Below, piece by piece: positions 55,987 through 64,000 of a stretch of 64,000 nt of DNA; position 1 is the first letter of the stretch; each line of letters starts with the position of its first letter. The position numbers and the translations under genes were made by a program. The notes beneath the pieces are model-generated. The model saw only the letters and a program-made list of their open reading frames with translations, had not been told where the DNA came from and did no database searches. Source of the stretch: Moritella viscosa (GTDB lineage Bacteria > Pseudomonadota > Gammaproteobacteria > Enterobacterales > Moritellaceae); contig LN554852.1 in the NCBI GenBank assembly GCA_000953735.1, forward strand, positions 1,251,846 through 1,315,845, written 5' to 3'.

Positions 55987-58059
55987 TTAATTTAACTTAA
56001 AACGAGCAACTAACGCAGCAAGTGTATCGTTTTCATCGGTAAGGCTCTGCACACTTATCTTTGTTTCTTGACCGTTTTTACTTAACACTTGCACCATTTC
56101 TTGGATGGTATGCATATTACGTGTTATTTCTTCAGTCACAGAGCTCTGCTCTTCAGACGCTGTTGCAATTTGCGTGCTTAAATCATTAATTTCAACGATC
56201 GACCCAGTCATACTATCTAGGCTCTCTGTTACTAATGATGTGTTTTCTGCCACTTTTTGACAACTCTCTGTTGTATTATTCATTGAGGTGACGGCAGAGT
56301 CGGCTCGAACAGTCAGACTTTGTAACATATCATTAATTTTAGCTGTACTATCTTGGGTTAAGGCCGCTAAAGAACGTACTTCATCTGCAACAACGGCAAA
56401 ACCACGTCCTTGCTCACCAGCTCTTGCGGCTTCAATTGCAGCATTCAATGCTAACAAATTCGTTTGGTCCGCAATGCCCCCAATGACTTCTAATACCGTT
56501 GTAATATTTTTCGTACTTTCATTCATCGCATGGATACTTTTTGCCGTATCATCCATCTCAGTTACTAAGGACATCACACTATTTGATGCCTCGATAACCG
56601 TTACTTTGGATGCTTGTGCGTCATCATTGGCAACTTGTGTACTCGTTGCTGTTTGAAGTGCATTTTGGGCAACAATGTCTGCGGTTGAACTCATTTCGGT
56701 AATAGCTGTTACTGCTAATTCTGTTTCTGCACTGTGATTATCCAGTGCTTGTGTATTACGCTCAGACTGTGAATGAATATCATGAATACCACGTGTAATA
56801 TTTTTTGACGCGCCGGAAATCTCTAACATCATTGATTGTAAGTAACCAATAAAATTATTCACCGAATGGCTAATATCGGCGACCTCATCATTCCCCTTAA
56901 TTACTAATCTCGAGGTCAGATCTGCTTCACCGGTCGATAAATTATCAATACTTAATTTCAGCACGAGTAATTCACGAATAATACGGTTGATAATCCAAAG
57001 TGAAAGTGCAATAGCAAGAATGAAAAGTACAGTCGCGAATTTGAAGCTCTTTATAATTTCAGTATCGAAAATATCAGCTGTTGCTGTCGTTAAACTATCT
57101 TCAATTGTTAATATTTCACTCTCATAAGTACCAGTACCTAGTGACCAGCCCCAATCAGGGAAGATGTTACGTACATACAGGATCTTATTTTCTACTTTAT
57201 TCGTTTCTTCATTTTTAAATGCCGCAGATATAAAAATCTCAGACTTATTTTGAAGACTGCTTGCTGCATTACGGGTAAAATCCGCAGTCGTACCGATTAA
57301 CTTCGCGTCTGGGTGCATAAGGATTTTACCGTTTGCATCTTGAATCCAAAAGTAGCCATCTTTACCATACTGAGTAAGACTGACCGCATTCAATGCCATA
57401 TCAATTTTGCTTTGTTTTAATCGGCTAGTATATTCACCTGTCGCAACAACAAGGTTTAGCGGCTCAAAATAGAAAGATGCCGACATTTTTTCTTCAACTT
57501 TCTCTGATGCAGGGTTTAGAAAGTAATATTGGCTATAACCCACAGTTGATCTCTTAGCACTATTGATAATATCTCGAGCGTAGTAATTGCCTTTTTTATC
57601 TTGTGAATTATAGCTCGACGTTCCAATAATCCGATGGTTTGCACCATTTGCCATGTTTTCAAATGAATCCGCATCATAAGCAAAAATGTAACGTCCACCA
57701 TTCCAACGATAGTTATCTATAAATGCGTAGATATTTGCTTTTGCATCTTCGTCCGATGGGGAGTCTGTATACATACCAGCAATTGTTTTTTTGAATGTTA
57801 AGATCTCAGTGCGGAGTTCCTGCCTAATATTATTGGCGGAAGACGATTCATATAAATTGGCTAAAGAGAGGCTAAGGTTGTCGGTTTGACCCTGTAAGTT
57901 ATTTTTTATTAAGCTCTCGACTTTCGTACGAATGTTAACTTTCTCTGCCTCTAGTACTGTCTTTTCTGTCATGAAAATACTGGTAATAAAGAATCCATTA
58001 ACAAGTAATAGCATTATGCAAATTGTAAGCGTTAATTTTATTTTGATTGTTATTTTCAT
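55987..58059 (-). CDS. Methyl-accepting chemotaxis protein, Cache type
   Basis: This roughly 690-residue chemoreceptor has an N-terminal helix (about residues 8-28), a large periplasmic sensor (about 30-345) with two single-Cache-like units ([15 protein letters not shown] and [28 protein letters not shown]), a second helix (about 345-365), HAMP and a signalling domain with the canonical tip. The paired YxFxYD/GYFWI patterns suggest sCache_2-type ligand sites, often for small organic acids. ATG 58059 is preferred; a TTG nine bases upstream is possible. It is monocistronic, convergent with the small membrane gene. Confidence 0.9.
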   Translation of the reverse strand: MKITIKIKLTLTICIMLLLVNGFFITSIFMTEKTVLEAEKVNIRTKVESLIKNNLQGQTDNLSLSLANLYESSSANNIRQELRTEILTFKKTIAGMYTDSPSDEDAKANIYAFIDNYRWNGGRYIFAYDADSFENMANGANHRIIGTSSYNSQDKKGNYYARDIINSAKRSTVGYSQYYFLNPASEKVEEKMSASFYFEPLNLVVATGEYTSRLKQSKIDMALNAVSLTQYGKDGYFWIQDANGKILMHPDAKLIGTTADFTRNAASSLQNKSEIFISAAFKNEETNKVENKILYVRNIFPDWGWSLGTGTYESEILTIEDSLTTATADIFDTEIIKSFKFATVLFILAIALSLWIINRIIRELLVLKLSIDNLSTGEADLTSRLVIKGNDEVADISHSVNNFIGYLQSMMLEISGASKNITRGIHDIHSQSERNTQALDNHSAETELAVTAITEMSSTADIVAQNALQTATSTQVANDDAQASKVTVIEASNSVMSLVTEMDDTAKSIHAMNESTKNITTVLEVIGGIADQTNLLALNAAIEAARAGEQGRGFAVVADEVRSLAALTQDSTAKINDMLQSLTVRADSAVTSMNNTTESCQKVAENTSLVTESLDSMTGSIVEINDLSTQIATASEEQSSVTEEITRNMHTIQEMVQVLSKNGQETKISVQSLTDENDTLAALVARFKLN

Positions 58060-58469
58060 TAGACTCAATTTCGGAAAGGAGTGATTTAATATAAATCACT
58101 GAGATTACTGAAAAATAACATATAATCCACATTTTTCAATATCTTTATTAAACTTTAACGAGATAGATTTTAACAGTATGTCTCACTGATTTTTTCATCA
58201 ATAACAATTAAACAACTAAATTAGTTATACATATCAACATGAAAGCAGACGTTAAGTTTTAAAATGCGTATCCAAAATGCGCAATTTGAATGTAATAAAT
58301 CGATATTTAATATTGTGCTGAATATTTGTTCATTTATATTTATATCTTATTTTTCATTGAGCTTGTAGGTATTGAACGCGGGAAACTTATGGGTAGTCAG
58401 TTCAAACAGAAATACACCACCAGTGGTAGATTTACCAAAGATGGTGTGCTGATTTATCAGAATCGATTG
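58060..58469. other. About 400 bases between MCP 2 and the M16 gene
   Basis: It is AT-rich and contains the MCP 2 promoter. A + strand frame from 58326 to 58592 runs into the antisense of the M16 gene; only the part around 58390-58470 (MGSQFKQKYTTSGRF) looks coding-like, and I do not support it as a gene. Confidence 0.35.
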
Positions 58470-61271
58470 TTATTGTTGTTGCGGTCTGTTAGTCAGTCGA
58501 AGGGTTTTACTTGGGTCCAGATAGACGCGAATAAATTGGTTCATGTCTGCAACCGAAATACTGTTAAATATCGCAGGTGCATTTTCTGTTGAGCCTAATG
58601 CATAATTAAACAAATGGTCACGGTGTAACAGCCATTGTTTACTTGGTGATTCAGTGAGTGAATAAGCCAGATCTTGCGCTATTATTTTCTTGTTTTCGTC
58701 CAGTTGTGCTTGTGTGATGCCGTTAGTCAGTAAGTCATCAATGATGTCATCAACAACCTGTTGAGTTGTTTCGATATCTTCAACTTTAGTCATTAACTCA
58801 ATCATTACTTCGGTAAATGCAAGGCCTGCAGCTTGGTCGCGAACCCTGACTGAAGGAGAGTAAGTTAATGATAATTGTTCTCTGACGATCTTAGTCAGTG
58901 TTTGGCTAATCATAGCCTGCATTAATTCGGCCTGATAAACTGCTTTAATACTTTGGTTTGGAGTATCGGTGACAGTATAAAACAGTACCTGGCCATTATT
59001 TTGCGGGTTCGTTGTTTCATTCAGTTCAGTTGCCTTGGCGATTAACGATTGGGTAGGGTGGTTAAATGTATTGTTTTTACCCTTAGGTAGCGTCGCAACA
59101 TATTGTAGTATAAGCGGTTTTAACTGCGCAGTATCAAAGTCACCGACGATAGTTAGTTTATAGCCGTTAGCGTTATTAAACAGTGTTTGATAAAGATCTT
59201 CAATATCAGTCTGTTGTACAGCGGCTAATTCCTGCACCGAAATTTGTTCCTGCTGAGGATTATGAGGGAATAGAATTTCGCCTGCTTTTATCCATGTTTT
59301 GGTTTCTGGTAACGCGAGGGTATTTTGTTGGTCTTCAATGGTGCTTTTCTTCTCTAGGGAAAATTGATGAGCATTTACTGTCGCGCTGGTCACGCTACTG
59401 TATAGCATTGAGAACAGCAGCTCCAAGCTCTCTGGCTCATTAATCGAGTACATATTGAAACCATGACTGTTGGCATTAATAATGGGCATTATGTCGATAC
59501 GTTCTTGGTTAAATTTTTGCTGTATTGTTTGCGCTGATAATCCTTCTAAACCGCTATTTAAATAACTATTAATTAACAGGTAACTCGCAGCGCGCTGTTG
59601 CTTGGTAAATGCACTGATACCGCCGGGGGCTGTGAATTTAATATGCACTGAGTTTTTAATGCTGTTATCTGGCTGTAAAACAACACTCACACCATTACTT
59701 AATTGCCACTGGGTTAACTGTTGTTCAGCATCAAAACGTTCACTGCTAATCTGACTTTTTCCAACACTATTTTTAACGATTGGTAAGGTTAATGTTTCAA
59801 TGTTAATGGCAATATTGTCAACCGATCGATTAATGACATTGGCAAACATTTTATCTGCCGCTAACAAATCAGGCTTGTCTGCTTGATAAGGCGTAGCGAA
59901 GGTCATTTTACGTGGGCTGTTAATAAGCACATTGGCGAGCTGATTAAGTTCTTCAAGACTTACTGTACTCAGTAATAACAGATAAGCCTGCTGCTCAATA
60001 TCCAGTGTGAATTCAATATTTCCGGTTGACCAAGCAGCCATCGTCCCTTCAGCTAATTGCATCGCGTCTTGATTGATATAGCGATTGTTGAGCTGAGCTT
60101 GATCTGATTTTATCTGTGCTAGTTGTAGGTCAAATTCAGCTTGACTAAAACCGTGTTGCTGGATACGTGCTAGTTCTTGAGCAATAAATTTAACGGCCTG
60201 TTGGTTTTCATTTTTTTGATGATTCACCGTGATGTTCTTAACCGCTTTATCTCCTAATAATGGATCATGGAAAATACCAACATAACTAAAGGGTTCTTCA
60301 CGTTGGCCGTTGGCTGCATTTAAACGGTAATTGAATAGCATACTTAACATATCGAGCTTGAGTGCTTGACTGAGATCTAGGCTGTTGGTAATTTTCAATT
60401 CAGGGACTTCGAAGAGCAGGTCCGTTTGTGAAAAATTAATCACTTTGCTGCTATAAGTCTGAGTCTTTGTGTTCAATGCGGGGGCGGTTAATACCTGTTG
60501 CTTGTTGTCGTGTGATGATTTATCGATTGTGGCAAACAATTCTGTGATTAATTGAGCCGTATTCTTACTATCCACATTACCCGTTATTAGCAATCTTGCA
60601 TTATTTGGACGATACCAATCTTTGTAAAAAGCGTTAACAGAGGCAACAGTACTATTTTTAATGCTATCAATAGTACCGATTGGTAAGCGATTTTCGTATT
60701 CACTGTCTTTGATATAGTCACTAAACAATGCATAACTATAAGATTGTTCTTGTTGTGTGCTTAGGTGATATTCGTTTTCGACAATGCCTTTCTCTTTATC
60801 TAATTCACCTTGTTCTAATGTTATATCAGTTAAAATATCGCGGAAATACAACAGCACATCAGCGAGTAACTGAGGGTTAGATTTAGGGATAGACAGTGTG
60901 TAAACGGTTTTTTCAAACGAGGTATAGGCATTAATATCATTACCCACGATTAGTCCTGATTTTTCAAACAGCTCATCAATTTTTAGTTTGGGGAAGTGTT
61001 TCGTGCCATTAAAGGCCATGTGCTCAAGTAAATGCGCATAGCCTGATTGTGCATCTGTTTCACTTAACGACCCAGAGTTTATCATTAAGCGTAACTCAAT
61101 TTTATTTGAACTTTCTTGCTTAGAATGAATGGCATAAAAGAAACCATTATCAAACGTATCACTGCTCACTGTCGCAATTGCGTCAGTTTGGTGGGGGTTA
61201 CTGGCACAGCTAGACAGCGCAAATAGGGCAAAAGAAATCAGTAATAATTTTCTAAAGAACGTCATGGTCAA
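58470..61271 (-). CDS. M16-family zinc metallopeptidase, lipoprotein
   Basis: This 933-residue protein of the insulinase/pitrilysin (PqqL-like) family has a lipoprotein signal ending in ALSSC (Cys 22). The first M16 domain has the inverted zinc motif HLLEH (80-84) and the downstream Glu in GIVENEY. The second, inactive M16 domain (about 500-900) carries the R/Y-type SLTYSPSVRV motif near 810. It should degrade peptides in the periplasm, attached to a membrane. Asp does not follow the lipobox Cys directly (CAS), which suggests outer-membrane sorting. It is monocistronic. Confidence 0.9.
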   Translation of the reverse strand: MTMTFFRKLLLISFALFALSSCASNPHQTDAIATVSSDTFDNGFFYAIHSKQESSNKIELRLMINSGSLSETDAQSGYAHLLEHMAFNGTKHFPKLKIDELFEKSGLIVGNDINAYTSFEKTVYTLSIPKSNPQLLADVLLYFRDILTDITLEQGELDKEKGIVENEYHLSTQQEQSYSYALFSDYIKDSEYENRLPIGTIDSIKNSTVASVNAFYKDWYRPNNARLLITGNVDSKNTAQLITELFATIDKSSHDNKQQVLTAPALNTKTQTYSSKVINFSQTDLLFEVPELKITNSLDLSQALKLDMLSMLFNYRLNAANGQREEPFSYVGIFHDPLLGDKAVKNITVNHQKNENQQAVKFIAQELARIQQHGFSQAEFDLQLAQIKSDQAQLNNRYINQDAMQLAEGTMAAWSTGNIEFTLDIEQQAYLLLLSTVSLEELNQLANVLINSPRKMTFATPYQADKPDLLAADKMFANVINRSVDNIAINIETLTLPIVKNSVGKSQISSERFDAEQQLTQWQLSNGVSVVLQPDNSIKNSVHIKFTAPGGISAFTKQQRAASYLLINSYLNSGLEGLSAQTIQQKFNQERIDIMPIINANSHGFNMYSINEPESLELLFSMLYSSVTSATVNAHQFSLEKKSTIEDQQNTLALPETKTWIKAGEILFPHNPQQEQISVQELAAVQQTDIEDLYQTLFNNANGYKLTIVGDFDTAQLKPLILQYVATLPKGKNNTFNHPTQSLIAKATELNETTNPQNNGQVLFYTVTDTPNQSIKAVYQAELMQAMISQTLTKIVREQLSLTYSPSVRVRDQAAGLAFTEVMIELMTKVEDIETTQQVVDDIIDDLLTNGITQAQLDENKKIIAQDLAYSLTESPSKQWLLHRDHLFNYALGSTENAPAIFNSISVADMNQFIRVYLDPSKTLRLTNRPQQQ

Positions 61272-61533
61272 AATAACTCGTCAATAATTTAGGGTAACAG
61301 AGGTACATACAGCCTTAGGCTTGTTATGGACTTGGAGCGTTGCAACGGTAAAATTGCTAGATGAAAACCGTAGATGATAGAAATACTATGATATACATTT
61401 GAATTATAAACATTTTTATAGTTGCGAAGTTATCTTATAAGAACAGGCAGTGAAGCAGTATAAAATAGTGTATTTTCCCCTCAACAGTGTGACTTACGTT
61501 TAACAATTACAATTAGTTACAAATAAGCATAAC

Positions 61534-61680
61534 TTAAGTGGTACTTTTAATACTGGCATATTTTTCAGGCCAAACATTCTGTATCTCAGGCAAACCCAGG
61601 CATTTATAGTACGCCTTTAAGCCTCCTTGGAAATCAAGCGTCTGCCTGTGGTGAAACATAGGTGTCATTATACTTTTTGG
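61534..61680 (-). pseudogene. Relic of an SgrR-like gene C-terminus
   Basis: The frame reads TPMFHHRQTLDFQGGLKA, then LPEIQNVWPEKYASI and a stop. This matches the C-terminus of the SgrR-like gene at 62816 (IPMLHHRQTLYFQGVLKG, then WPEIHNVWSEEYTNI). Upstream of this stretch the similarity ends and no long frame continues. It is a remnant of a former paralogue. It lies in the 517-base gap between the M16 and carbonic anhydrase genes, which otherwise holds nothing I recognise. Confidence 0.85.
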
Positions 61681-61788
61681 ATGGTTTTAAGGTTGTATGA
61701 ATTTTTATTTTGTAATCAATTCACCAAAGCCATCGCTTAATATTTCTAGACTAAAAAGAATAGGGCGATGACTTAAGTTGAACTGAGG

Positions 61789-62649
61789 TTAGCGATCTGA
61801 CAACAGGTCAGGATTATTCACTAAGTTTCTCACTCCATGTGCATAGTGTTCGTCAAAAATATTGTTTTTTAGCCACTTACCTACGCTATTTATGCTCACC
61901 TTCATTACTTGTGGACGTACGCTCCAACTCACTTGAAAAGGAGAGCCTATTTCGTTATAACTAGGTCCAGTTGTTGAACCAGCATACTGTACTGGAATAC
62001 CCGTATGACTTGGAATATTGACTGCTTGATTAACACCATTGGTCATACCTAGCTTAGTTAACTTAATAAAATTGGTCGCTTTTGGATCGTTAACAAGTAC
62101 GTAAACTTGCGTTTCGACTCTAAGTTGTGGGTTTTTATTTGTATCACTGAAACATGAGCTTAAAGTTGGACCAGGGCTCACCTGAGCAGTTGAATAGACA
62201 TAGTGAGCTTCAATTGTATCGCCAGGGTATAAACTACCGTGCTGACTTGCACCGACTTCATATTTAAGTGGAGATAATTCTTGTTGGGTTAATATACCTG
62301 AGTATTTATAACCGCTTTGATAGCCTTGACCGTCTCCGTTACCTGCATATTGAGTAAATTCCCCGCCTTTATGCTCTGCATTTTTATGAACATGGATATT
62401 ACAGAGGTTCATTTTTGTGTATTCAGGCGCTTGTGAAAATACTTGTTTGTTTCGGCCTTTTATTAAATCTATATCACGTGGAGACTGGGGGCCGAAGCCT
62501 TTCCCCTGAGTATTTGCAGCCAGAGTAGTCCTTTGTTCTTGTATCTGTTTATCTGATATATGATAAATAATACTTTGATCAGAACCTGCATTGGCAAAAA
62601 ATGGAGCTAATGAAGCTATGGTATATAATACTAATATCTTGTTATTCAT
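61789..62649 (-). CDS. Delta-class carbonic anhydrase-like protein
   Basis: This 286-residue exported protein has a signal peptide (about residues 1-21, ending FFANA). The block NLCNIHVHKNAEHKGGEF (81-98) carries the Cys/His/His/Glu pattern of the delta carbonic anhydrase active site, with three further regions of the fold (PGDTIEAHYVYST, SSCFSDTNKNPQLRVETQVYVLVND, SPFQVSWSVRPQVMKVSINS). Two Cys (83 and in SSCF) could form a disulfide. It would interconvert CO2 and bicarbonate in the periplasm. Activity is inferred from the motif. It is flanked by the SgrR-like gene upstream and the relic of its paralogue downstream. Confidence 0.75.
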   Translation of the reverse strand: MNNKILVLYTIASLAPFFANAGSDQSIIYHISDKQIQEQRTTLAANTQGKGFGPQSPRDIDLIKGRNKQVFSQAPEYTKMNLCNIHVHKNAEHKGGEFTQYAGNGDGQGYQSGYKYSGILTQQELSPLKYEVGASQHGSLYPGDTIEAHYVYSTAQVSPGPTLSSCFSDTNKNPQLRVETQVYVLVNDPKATNFIKLTKLGMTNGVNQAVNIPSHTGIPVQYAGSTTGPSYNEIGSPFQVSWSVRPQVMKVSINSVGKWLKNNIFDEHYAHGVRNLVNNPDLLSDR

Positions 62650-62783
62650 GTTTATCCTTTTACTAATAAAAAGTTAAAATATACAAAAATAATTTGTCTG
62701 CATAACGAAGAGTATTAATATATATCTCAAAGAGGTTTTAAGATATCGGACAAGCTTGAATACTCAGTTCTAAAGCTATGCGT

Positions 62784-62818
62784 CAGCACCATTATACCTT
62801 GATATGATTCTGGTGCTA
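62784..62818 (-). terminator. Hairpin directly after the SgrR-like gene
   Basis: TAGCACCA and TGGTGCTG-type arms of about 8 bp start in the stop codon. No T run follows, so it is a weak terminator or attenuator before the carbonic anhydrase gene. Confidence 0.4.
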
Positions 62819-64000
62819 AATATTAGTGTATTCCTCAGACCAAACATTATGTATTTCAGGCCAACCCCAGACATTTATCGACACACCTTTGAGCACCCCT
62901 TGAAAATATAAGGTCTGCCTGTGATGCAGCATGGGTATCATCCAGTGCTCAGTAATCATTGCCGTGCTAATCGATTCCAACTCGGTAAGATAATGGGTTA
63001 ATGGTTGTTGTTGGCGGATGTTGATTAATTTAGTTTGCAACCAGTCTCTGGCGTCAACAGAAAGACTGTGATTTAGAACCGCATTCGATAACATCCAGTG
63101 GAATACCGACGTTGGCAGGTTGTCGTCTAAATCCAAACTTATCAATATAAGGTCTTCCATTAGTGTATTGGCACTGGCCTTTTGCAGTAACTCCTCAAAG
63201 GAATAGACGTTAATTTCGCATTCAAATCCCGCTTGTTCAAGTAACACCGTCATCGCCTGTGCACATTCCTTTAAGGTATGGTGCTCGAATATTGCGATCG
63301 TCAGTTTGCTTGGCAAAGGCTGCGCTGTTGTGCCTGTCGACGTTATTTTTAACCAATTGGAAAGCAGATTGTATGCTGGAATGGCTTCAATCGGGTTGGT
63401 TGACTTACTTAATTCTGCCATTAATTTATCAGCCGCAAGCAGTTGGCTAAGGTATTTACGCTGTAATAATGAAAGCTGAGTTTTATTGTTTATCATCGCC
63501 AGCAGGCAGCCATATTCTATTCTGCTTTTTTGATCGCTTTCAATGGCCTGATCATTACTTGAAGTCCCCTGTTGAAGACTGCCGATTTCTTGCTCAGGGC
63601 TATTTTCCTGTTCAAGACTGTTAATGTCTCGCTCAAGGCTGCTAATTGCATAATTTGAACGGATCTGACTGGTTTTATGTACCACGTTTGCCTGTATTTC
63701 CCTGATACACGAAGGACTGATTTGTGGTGACGCTACTTGCCAAATAGTGACGGTATCGGTAAGTGCGCGATGGCCATAATAGTTGTCGTATGCCTGCAAT
63801 CGCAAATACTGTTGTGTGTGTTCCTGTACCTTAAATGCACCACTACCGACGATAGCCGTGGTCGCGTTAAGCTGAGAGTAAGGTTGAATTGAGTACTTAA
63901 CATCAGCAACGAGTCCTGCAAACCCAGGGTCTGGTTGATCTAATTGAAAATCGATACAGAGCGGGTTTATCGCTGATATATGGATGACATGTGCCAGTTC
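62816..64000 (-). CDS. SgrR-like regulator/solute-binding protein, C-terminal part
   Basis: The frame is open from the window edge, so the N-terminus is missing; 394 residues are visible. The part reads as the SBP_bac_5 (oligopeptide-binding-like) domain of SgrR-type regulators: GSGAFKVQEHTQQYLRLQAYDNYYGHRALTDTVTIW near the start, and EHWMIPMLHHRQTL and NVWGWPEI at the end, closely matching E. coli SgrR. In this family an N-terminal winged helix precedes this domain and the protein responds to sugar-phosphate or peptide-like signals. An insertion rich in Gln, Glu and Ser (residues about 120-160) is unusual. The target genes are unknown. Confidence 0.85.
   Translation of the reverse strand, partial: ELAHVIHISAINPLCIDFQLDQPDPGFAGLVADVKYSIQPYSQLNATTAIVGSGAFKVQEHTQQYLRLQAYDNYYGHRALTDTVTIWQVASPQISPSCIREIQANVVHKTSQIRSNYAISSLERDINSLEQENSPEQEIGSLQQGTSSNDQAIESDQKSRIEYGCLLAMINNKTQLSLLQRKYLSQLLAADKLMAELSKSTNPIEAIPAYNLLSNWLKITSTGTTAQPLPSKLTIAIFEHHTLKECAQAMTVLLEQAGFECEINVYSFEELLQKASANTLMEDLILISLDLDDNLPTSVFHWMLSNAVLNHSLSVDARDWLQTKLINIRQQQPLTHYLTELESISTAMITEHWMIPMLHHRQTLYFQGVLKGVSINVWGWPEIHNVWSEEYTNI

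Noticed and set aside
58326-58592. 88-codon + strand frame before the M16 gene
   Set aside because: Half of it is antisense to the M16 coding end, and the rest is too short to support.

Overview
The window reads as a chromosomal segment of a marine gammaproteobacterium, most likely of the Moritella/Psychromonas/Shewanella kind. The base composition is AT-rich. It carries gammaproteobacterial housekeeping genes (YbiT-type ABC-F ATPase, YeeX, YecM, SelO, MsrB, LldEFG) next to marine-type accessory functions (PEP-CTERM-like protein, Ktr potassium system, large chemoreceptors, citrate-type siderophore). The genus is an inference from gene content. No rRNA, tRNA, CRISPR or phage was seen.

Layout. 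1-2.9 kb: 3' end of a porin, an orphan HINT-deaminase toxin tip with a candidate immunity gene, then a degraded stretch. 3-9.4 kb: L-lactate utilisation, with permease lctP divergent from lldEFG, followed by a LysR regulator. 9.4-14.4 kb: a von Willebrand A protein with a PEP-CTERM-like tail, a LysE exporter, an ABC-F ATPase that seems to start at a non-AUG codon, and an MFS transporter. 14.5-25.2 kb: a Fur-controlled siderophore island, with receptor, two NIS synthetases and MFS exporter on one strand and binding protein, permease and ATPase on the other. 25.4-31.6 kb: yeeX, yecM, an ABC exporter behind a Fur-like site, msrB, selO, a small hypothetical gene and a lone type IV pilin. 31.7-33.8 kb: xanthine phosphoribosyltransferase and purine permease behind a variant purine riboswitch. 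34-40.5 kb: a phasin, a hypothetical gene and a TetR/adaptor/RND efflux operon whose RND gene is frameshifted. 40.8-45.7 kb: KtrB and KtrA in one operon with a KdpE-like regulator and a short KdpD-like kinase, then a DUF2975/XRE pair. 45.8-49.5 kb: LysE/Lrp, GNAT, and MarR divergent from EamA plus FMN reductase. 49.6-51 kb: an IS3-family element with one terminal end duplicated in tandem. 51.3-58.1 kb: two chemoreceptors around a Dcu-type C4-dicarboxylate transporter and two small genes. 58.5-64 kb: an M16 lipoprotein peptidase, a relic of an SgrR-like gene, a delta-class carbonic anhydrase, and an SgrR-like gene running off the window.

How the parts work together. Lactate is imported by LctP and oxidised by LldEFG. 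Iron starvation should derepress synthesis, export and re-uptake of a citrate-derived siderophore, and possibly a separate ABC exporter. The purine operon appears to be controlled by an RNA aptamer with an altered binding core. Potassium uptake by Ktr is probably controlled by the adjacent two-component pair. The most unusual items are the variant purine riboswitch, the orphan HINT-deaminase module, the probable AUC start of the ABC-F gene, the Ktr/Kdp-like hybrid operon, the IS end duplication, and the SgrR C-terminal relic beside the carbonic anhydrase gene.
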